A DNA stretch of 10,324 nucleotides from NCBI GenBank assembly GCA_028873275.1, contig JAGWLJ010000029.1, forward strand, positions 1 through 10,324, given 5' to 3'. The stretch comes from Pseudomonadota bacterium (GTDB taxonomy: Bacteria; Pseudomonadota; Alphaproteobacteria; Rickettsiales; SXRF01). The stretch's first letter is position 1. The number at the start of each line of letters is the position of its first letter. This document shows, piece after piece, positions 6,069 through 10,324 of this stretch. The notes beneath the pieces were generated by a model. It searched no databases and was not told the origin of the DNA. It worked only from the letters and a program-made list of their open reading frames with translations. The position numbers and the translations under genes are program-made.

Positions 6069-6515
6069 TTAAATTGCAAAATCCATTCTTTCTTCCATAT
6101 CCTTGCGGATGCCTTGAGACGTAGCCTGTTCGCACATATCGGCGAGATTGACCTGTTTCAGGCCATCCATCGCCTGGCGCTGCGCCGCCTCCCATACCGG
6201 CAGGACGATGCGGCTGCCCAGCGGCGTCGCCGTATACTCCTGCATGGCGTCTTCGTTTTTTTCCTCCAGCAGCTCGCAGATATCGCCCACCGTGATGCGC
6301 CTTCGCTCGCGTGCCAGCATATAGCCTCCGCGCGGGCCGCGCACGCCGCGCAGGATTCCGCCGCGCACCAGCTTCTGCATCAGCGCTTCGAGATAGCGCG
6401 GCGGCAAACCCTGCCGTGCCGCGATATCCCGCCCGGCGATCGGCCCCCGCCCGGCGTTATAGGCGATGTAGAGCACCGCCTCCACGGCATAGAATAATTT
6501 CCTGGGCAGCATCAT
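6069..6515 (-). CDS. Rrf2 family transcriptional regulator (CymR-like)
   Basis: The 148-residue protein is a winged-helix DNA-binding regulator of the Rrf2 family. The N-terminal helix LFYAVEAVLYIAYN, the recognition region GRDIAARQGLPPRYLEALM (28-46) and the wing GVRGPRGGYMLARE (57-70) are clear. Iron-sulfur members such as IscR and NsrR carry three cysteines near residues 90-106. Here the only cysteines are C80 and C128, so cluster binding of that type is unlikely and the protein is closer to CymR-like members. CymR in Bacillus controls cysteine metabolism and works in complex with CysK. With cysK as the next gene, control of sulfur assimilation is a reasonable inference. The ATGATG at 6515 overlaps the dut stop codon (TGA at 6514-6512), so the gene is probably translationally coupled to dut. 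Target sites cannot be recognised in this window. Confidence 0.9.
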   Translation of the reverse strand: MMLPRKLFYAVEAVLYIAYNAGRGPIAGRDIAARQGLPPRYLEALMQKLVRGGILRGVRGPRGGYMLARERRRITVGDICELLEEKNEDAMQEYTATPLGSRIVLPVWEAAQRQAMDGLKQVNLADMCEQATSQGIRKDMEERMDFAI

Positions 6516-6976
6516 GCGCTCGCCAATACCTTCATTCCCGTCGAGCCGAAGCCGCCGTCGCTGCGCGCCGTTTCCTCAAGCGATTCGACCGGCTGCCATC
6601 CCACCCGCAACACCGGCGCGATAATCATCTGCGCGATGCGCATGCCGCGCGTCACGGTGAAGCTCTCCTGCCCCAGATTAATTAGCAATACCTTGATCTC
6701 GCCACGGTAATCGGCGTCGATGGTGCCCGGCGCATTGGCCACCGTGATGCCGTTTTTGAACGCCAGCCCCGAGCGCGGGCGGATCTGCGCCTCGTAGCCG
6801 TCCGGCAGGGCGATGGCGATGCCGGCCGGAACCAGTTGCCGCTCTCCGGGCTTCAATGTGATGTCTCCATCGATTGCTGCCATCAGATCCATCCCGGCGC
6901 TATGCGCAGTGGCATAAGCAGGAAGCGGCAGGTCACGGCCATGCGGAAGCTGAACAATGGGAACGTTGACGGTCAT
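6512..6976 (-). CDS. dut: Deoxyuridine 5'-triphosphate nucleotidohydrolase (dUTPase)
   Basis: This trimeric enzyme hydrolyses dUTP to dUMP and pyrophosphate, which keeps uracil out of DNA and feeds thymidylate synthesis. All five family motifs are present in the 154-residue product: I AHSAGMDL (24-31), II RPRSGLA (66-72), III GTIDADYRGEI (84-94) with the catalytic aspartate region, IV GMRIAQMI (111-118), and V RSDGGFGSTG (138-147). The length is normal. The ATG at 6976 is chosen because GGAAGG sits about 8 nt upstream. The frame continues to a TTG at 6991, but that lies inside the preceding gene. It is separated from the upstream unknown gene by 4 nt and overlaps the downstream regulator. A coaBC-dut adjacency is familiar in alphaproteobacteria; here one gene separates the two. 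Confidence 0.97.
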   Translation of the reverse strand: MTVNVPIVQLPHGRDLPLPAYATAHSAGMDLMAAIDGDITLKPGERQLVPAGIAIALPDGYEAQIRPRSGLAFKNGITVANAPGTIDADYRGEIKVLLINLGQESFTVTRGMRIAQMIIAPVLRVGWQPVESLEETARSDGGFGSTGMKVLASA

Positions 6977-6980
6977 ATAA

Positions 6981-7442
6981 TTACCTTCCAAAACTCATTC
7001 CGCCCGACTGTACGCCATTTTCTGAACGGAGCCTTGCAATAACAGCATCCGCTATTTTTGCCGCGGCAAGATGCGGATAACTTCGTTCCCGCCGTCCCAT
7101 GAGAGCGCTTTTTTCCTCATCCGTAAGAGCGGCGGCGGCCCCCAATACTTTAACCAGGCCATCCAGCGTTCCGCGATAGACGAACCCGCCGTAATTTCCC
7201 ACACCTCGCACTTCCATATCACTGGCATTAGAGATGCCAATTTTGCGAAGGCATTTTGCGCATTGGCTGTAGTTGAGGCCAACATTGTCAATTTCACGTC
7301 TGACCATGTCAAAAAACCCATCGCACGAAGAAAGAATATCTAACTTTCCCTGTAATTCTCGTTTAGCGTCTGCGAGAGAAACTTTTTCATCATTCCGCCT
7401 GTCGAAAGGCCGTAAGCCGCTTTTTTCATGCATTCTAGGCAT
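6981..7442 (-). CDS. Hypothetical protein between coaC and dut
   Basis: I do not recognise this 153-residue protein. It is probably cytoplasmic, with no signal peptide or membrane segment. The first 30 residues are highly charged and likely disordered. The middle contains a cysteine pair, SQCAKCLRKIG (59-69), then a glycine-rich stretch VRGVGNYGGFVYRG (78-91), and alanine-rich helices follow (for example LDGLVKVLGAAAALTDEEK). Cysteines at 40, 61 and 64 could bind a metal, but a fourth ligand is not obvious. The ATG at 7442 has GGGAG about 9 nt upstream. The alternative is the ATG at 7433. By hand count the GC content over 7021-7440 is about 50%, and only about 45% in the first half of the gene, against roughly 60-65% in dut. 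Tight packing (24 nt from coaC, 4 nt from dut) supports a real gene. A recent or fast-evolving origin is inference. Confidence 0.75.
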   Translation of the reverse strand: MPRMHEKSGLRPFDRRNDEKVSLADAKRELQGKLDILSSCDGFFDMVRREIDNVGLNYSQCAKCLRKIGISNASDMEVRGVGNYGGFVYRGTLDGLVKVLGAAAALTDEEKSALMGRRERSYPHLAAAKIADAVIARLRSENGVQSGGMSFGR

Positions 7443-7466
7443 TCTTTTTCTCTCCCTTATTACTTT

Positions 7467-8021
7467 TTACTTTGCGCGGAAAGCCGGCAAATGCTTTTTG
7501 ATTGCGACCAGAATCGTTTCCACCTCGGCCATGCGGCCAGCGCCGGTCTCGCCGCAGGCCAGCATTCCCTCGCCCGGCTCGATCACGATGGCGCCGTCTT
7601 TAGCGATCTGCCTGAGATTGCGCTGCGTTGCCGGGTGCTGCCACATCTGCGTGTTCATCGCCGGGGCGACGAGGATTTTCTTGTCGCTGGCAAGCAGCAT
7701 GGCGGTCGCCAGATCATCGGCCATGCCCGCCGCCATCTTGGCAATCAGATCGGCCGAAGCCGGAGCGACGACAATGAGATCCGCCTCGCGCGACAGGCGG
7801 ATATGCCCCATCTCCACCTCGTCCTTGAGCGAGAACAAATCGCCGTACACCGGCTGTCCGGAAAGCGCCGCCACCGACAGCGGCGTGATGAACTGTTCGC
7901 CGCCTTTGGTGAGTATGCAGCGCACCTCCACGCCCTGCTCCTTAAGCCGGCGGATCAGGTCGAGCGACTTATAAGCGGCGATGCTGCCGCTGATGATGAG
8001 AAGGATGGAATGGCGAGACAT
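7467..8021 (-). CDS. coaC: Phosphopantothenoylcysteine decarboxylase, stand-alone CoaC
   Basis: This flavoprotein decarboxylates 4'-phosphopantothenoylcysteine to 4'-phosphopantetheine in coenzyme A synthesis. The 184 residues show the flavin-binding start SGSIAAYKS (11-19), the catalytic histidine H73 in MGHI, PASADLIAKMAAGMADDL (87-104), the PAMNTQMW motif (120-127), and the substrate clamp LACGETGAGRM (154-164) with its conserved cysteine C156. In most bacteria this domain is fused to the CoaB synthetase in a protein of about 400 residues. Here the frame stops with TAA right after the CoaC domain, and the next gene does not resemble CoaB. CoaB must therefore be encoded elsewhere or the step is supplied otherwise. 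No Shine-Dalgarno precedes the ATG at 8021; the upstream sequence is AT-rich. A peptide-cysteine decarboxylase of the same HFCD family is less likely given the motifs. Confidence 0.9.
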   Translation of the reverse strand: MSRHSILLIISGSIAAYKSLDLIRRLKEQGVEVRCILTKGGEQFITPLSVAALSGQPVYGDLFSLKDEVEMGHIRLSREADLIVVAPASADLIAKMAAGMADDLATAMLLASDKKILVAPAMNTQMWQHPATQRNLRQIAKDGAIVIEPGEGMLACGETGAGRMAEVETILVAIKKHLPAFRAK

Positions 8022-8040
8022 TTTTGTATTGTAATTTTTT

Positions 8041-8064
8041 ACACATGTTTGTCATGTGTTTTTT
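8041..8064 (+). terminator. Hairpin with T-tract, plus-strand orientation
   Basis: ACACATG (8041-8047) and CATGTGT (8053-8059) form a perfect 7-bp stem with loop TTTGT, and the run of T continues to 8064. In the plus direction this has the form of a small intrinsic terminator, though the stem is AT-rich and weak. In the minus direction, in which mutS and coaC are read, the stem is followed by A residues and should not terminate. It occupies most of the 43-bp gap between the mutS stop and the coaC start. Confidence 0.45.
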
Positions 8065-10324
8065 CTATTCCGCCAATTTCTTTAACTTATAAATAATATC
8101 AAGTGCTTCCCTAGGCGTCATTCTATCCGGCGACAGGGCTTTGATTTCCTCCAATACCGGCAAAGCCTCTGCCTGATACGTCGCCGGCTTTTTTTCTTCC
8201 AGCGCCGTATACGAAAACAACGGCAGCCCCGCCGGCAGGTGCTTCGCCCCGATCTGCTGCTCTTCCAGCTGATGCAATATATCGGCGGCGCGCCGGAGAA
8301 CTGCCGAGGGCAATCCAGCCAGCTTGGCGACATGAATGCCGTAAGATCGATCCGCCGCTCCCGCCCCCACCTCATGCAGGAACACCAACTCGCCTTTCCA
8401 GTCCTTGACTTTCATGGTGTGGCAGGACAGCGCCTCGAGATTCTCGGTAAGTCCGGTCAATTCATGGTAATGCGTGGCGAATAGGGCACGGCATTTGATG
8501 GCGTTGTGCAGATGCTCGATCACCGCCCAGGCGATGGACAGCCCGTCGAAGGTCGCCGTACCGCGGCCGATCTCGTCAAGGATCACCAGCGAGCGCTCCG
8601 TCGCCTGATGCAGGATGGTCGCGGTCTCGACCATTTCGACCATGAAGGTCGAGCGGCCGCGCGCCAGATCATCGGCCGCGCCGACGCGGCTGAATAATTT
8701 ATCGACCATGCCTATATGCGCGCGTGACGCCGGCACGAATGAACCCATCTGCGCCATGATGGCAATCAGCGCATTCTGGCGCAGGAAGGTGCTTTTGCCG
8801 GCCATGTTGGGACCGGTCAGCAGCCACAGGCGCTGCGATGTTTCCAGATTGCAGTCATTGCCGATAAACTTCTCGCCTTTGAGGCTTGCCTCCACCACCG
8901 GATGCCGCCCGCCCTCAATGGCAAACGCTAGGCTGTCATCGACCGTCGGCCGCGCGTAACGCTGCTTGATCGCCAGCTCGGCCAGCGCGGCAAATGCATC
9001 GACCGCCGCCATGGCCCGCGCCGTATCGACGATGCGAACCTGCGCCGCCGCTACCTGCCCCACCAGCTCGGCGAATAATTCCAGTTCGAGCTTGAGCGCC
9101 TTGTCCGCCGCTTCGCCGATCCTGCGTTCGAGCCCTGCCAGCTCGGTCGTGGTATAGCGCAGGTTATTGGCCAGCGTCTGACGGTGGATGAACTCCGCCG
9201 TCATCCTGCCCTGATGCGTCTGCGTGATCTCGACGTAATAGCCCAACACATTGTTGAATCGGATCTTGAGGCTGACGATGCCGGTTTTCTCGCAATACTG
9301 TTGTTGCAATGCAGCAATCAGCCGCTTGCTTTCATCGCGCAGGGCACGGAACTCATCAAGCGCCGCTGAATACCCCTCAAGGATGAAATTACCGTCGCGC
9401 GCGAAAATTCCGGCATCGGATTTCAGCGCCGATTTGAGCGTAGAAATCAGCGTCTCATGCCCGGCTAACCGACCCCGCAAGCGGCGCAGGCCTTCGCTGA
9501 GATTCTCCTGCTTCTCCAGCCGCACGCGCACCAGATGCGCCGATTGCAGCCCGGCCATGATGGCCAGCAGATCTCTCGGCCCGCCGCGCCCGAGCATCAG
9601 CCGCGACAGCGCCCGCTCGATATCGGCGCATTCGCTTAAATGCGCGCGGATATGCTGGTGCAGATCGCTGGCCTCCACCAGGCAGGAAACATTGTCCAGC
9701 CGCCCGTTGATGCGCCGCGCATCGGTCAGCGGCGCCGATAGCCACGATGCCAGCAGTCGCGCTCCCGCCGAAGTCACCGTTTCGTCGATGACGGAAAACA
9801 GGCTGCCGCGCCGCTCACCCGAGAGCGTCTGCATCAGCTCAAGATTGCGGGCGGTGGCGGCATCGATCTGCAGATGCTCAGCCACCAGCTGGCGCTTGGG
9901 CGGGTCGAGCCGCGGCATAGCTGTTTTCTGCGTCAGGCGCACGTAATCGAGCAGCGCGCCGCAGGCGGAAATCTCCACCGGTGCAAACGCGCCAAACGCT
10001 TCGAGCGATGTCACCGCATAGGCTTCCTTAAGCAACCGCTCGGCCCGGCGGGCATCGAAAACGCTTTCGGGCTGAACGGTCAGCCTTGGCTTGAAGTCTT
10101 CCAGCGCCGGAAGCTGCGCCAGCGTATCGGCCACCAGGAGTTCGCGCGGGGCGATGCGCGCCAATTCCGCCGTCAGCGTCGCAGCCGTCACGCTGCATAC
10201 GTAAAACTCGCCGGTGGAAAGCTCAAGCCACGCCAACGCCATACTCCCTCCCCCGTTCGGGGAGAGGGTCAGGGAGGGGGAGCCATTTGCTCCGGAGCCA
10301 GACTCACCCCCTCCCCGGCCCTCT
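8065..10324 (-). CDS. mutS: DNA mismatch repair protein MutS, N-terminal part outside window
   Basis: MutS recognises mispaired bases and starts repair with MutL. The last 725 codons from the ATG at 10242 cover the connector domain (ALAWLELSTGEFY onward), lever and clamp domains, and the ATPase. The ATPase shows Walker A GPNMAGKST (near residue 475), the segment GRSTFMVEM, Walker B LVILDEIGRGT (near 555), and the ATHYHEL loop. The C-terminal helix-rich end is intact and stops at a TAG (8067-8065). Full MutS is about 850-900 residues, and the mismatch-binding domain I with its GxFYExF motif is missing here. Since that domain should lie upstream and the frame stays open to the window edge, I extend the gene to 10324. 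The 82 bases beyond 10242 are a repeat that would add low-complexity codons in frame. If ATG 10242 were the true start, the protein would be an N-truncated MutS. Confidence 0.9.
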   Translation of the reverse strand, partial: EGRGGGESGSGANGSPSLTLSPNGGGSMALAWLELSTGEFYVCSVTAATLTAELARIAPRELLVADTLAQLPALEDFKPRLTVQPESVFDARRAERLLKEAYAVTSLEAFGAFAPVEISACGALLDYVRLTQKTAMPRLDPPKRQLVAEHLQIDAATARNLELMQTLSGERRGSLFSVIDETVTSAGARLLASWLSAPLTDARRINGRLDNVSCLVEASDLHQHIRAHLSECADIERALSRLMLGRGGPRDLLAIMAGLQSAHLVRVRLEKQENLSEGLRRLRGRLAGHETLISTLKSALKSDAGIFARDGNFILEGYSAALDEFRALRDESKRLIAALQQQYCEKTGIVSLKIRFNNVLGYYVEITQTHQGRMTAEFIHRQTLANNLRYTTTELAGLERRIGEAADKALKLELELFAELVGQVAAAQVRIVDTARAMAAVDAFAALAELAIKQRYARPTVDDSLAFAIEGGRHPVVEASLKGEKFIGNDCNLETSQRLWLLTGPNMAGKSTFLRQNALIAIMAQMGSFVPASRAHIGMVDKLFSRVGAADDLARGRSTFMVEMVETATILHQATERSLVILDEIGRGTATFDGLSIAWAVIEHLHNAIKCRALFATHYHELTGLTENLEALSCHTMKVKDWKGELVFLHEVGAGAADRSYGIHVAKLAGLPSAVLRRAADILHQLEEQQIGAKHLPAGLPLFSYTALEEKKPATYQAEALPVLEEIKALSPDRMTPREALDIIYKLKKLAE
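10243..10324. repeat. GC-rich palindromic repeat at mutS connector boundary
   Basis: The segment is built of C-rich and G-rich runs. A 17-bp inverted repeat pairs 10264-10280 with 10307-10323 at 15 of 17 positions. Its 26-base loop holds the perfect palindrome GCTCCGGAGC (10289-10298). A second small hairpin, CCCC-GTTC-GGGG, sits at 10251-10262. It resembles the CCCTCTCCCCG...CGGGGAGAGGG dispersed repeats found in many proteobacterial genomes. It runs off the window edge, so its full length is unknown. Read on the minus strand it is open in the mutS frame and encodes mainly Gly, Ser and Pro. Confidence 0.7.

Noticed and set aside
4284..6072. Long plus-strand open frames opposite moeB and cysK
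   Set aside because: They mirror well-supported minus-strand genes and show no ribosome sites or family motifs.
6025..6195. N-terminal extension of cysK to 6195
   Set aside because: It overlaps the regulator gene in another frame and runs through the palindrome and the cysK ribosome site. The extra residues are not CysK-like.

Overview
The window is a densely packed chromosomal segment of about 60% GC from what looks like an alphaproteobacterium. The evidence is the style of the omega subunit with its acidic tail, the phosphopantothenoylcysteine decarboxylase / dUTPase adjacency, and the overall codon use. I cannot name a genus. Almost all genes are housekeeping genes. I see no phage, plasmid, CRISPR or insertion-sequence genes, and no convincing undescribed multi-gene system. 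The real oddities are small: palindromic or inverted repeats at gene boundaries (two of them in coding frame), a stand-alone CoaC, and one unrecognised low-GC gene.

Left part (1-2310, mixed strands). The 3' end of cutA is followed 17 nt later by tRNA-Gln(UUG). lipA (lipoyl synthase, minus) converges on that tRNA with 4 nt between them. lipA diverges from rpoZ (RNA polymerase omega). rpoZ overlaps a small exported CopC-like protein that lacks part of the usual copper site. tRNA-Arg(CCG) follows.

Middle part (2332-4237, plus strand). A strong ribosome binding site starts a three-gene unit: DUF190 protein, 12-TM major facilitator transporter, and crcB fluoride channel. The genes are joined by ATGA stop/start overlaps, so they are very probably co-translated. 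No fluoride riboswitch is visible in the short leader.

Right part (4227-10324, minus strand). Read in transcription order this is mutS, coaC, an unknown gene, dut, an Rrf2-type regulator, cysK and moeB. From the unknown gene to moeB the genes overlap or almost touch. The last three suggest a sulfur/cysteine theme: a CymR-like regulator without Fe-S cysteines, cysteine synthase, and a ThiS/MoaD-type adenylyltransferase. moeB converges on crcB and the two overlap by 11 bp.

Repeats. (1) An inverted pair of 7-bp repeat arrays (unit GGTGTCR) sits between the cysK stop and the moeB core and is read through in the moeB frame. (2) A GC-rich palindromic repeat occupies the right edge and is open in frame with mutS, just before its connector domain. 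(3) A short palindrome lies in the cysK leader. (4) A hairpin lies between mutS and coaC whose T-tract is on the strand opposite to the genes.
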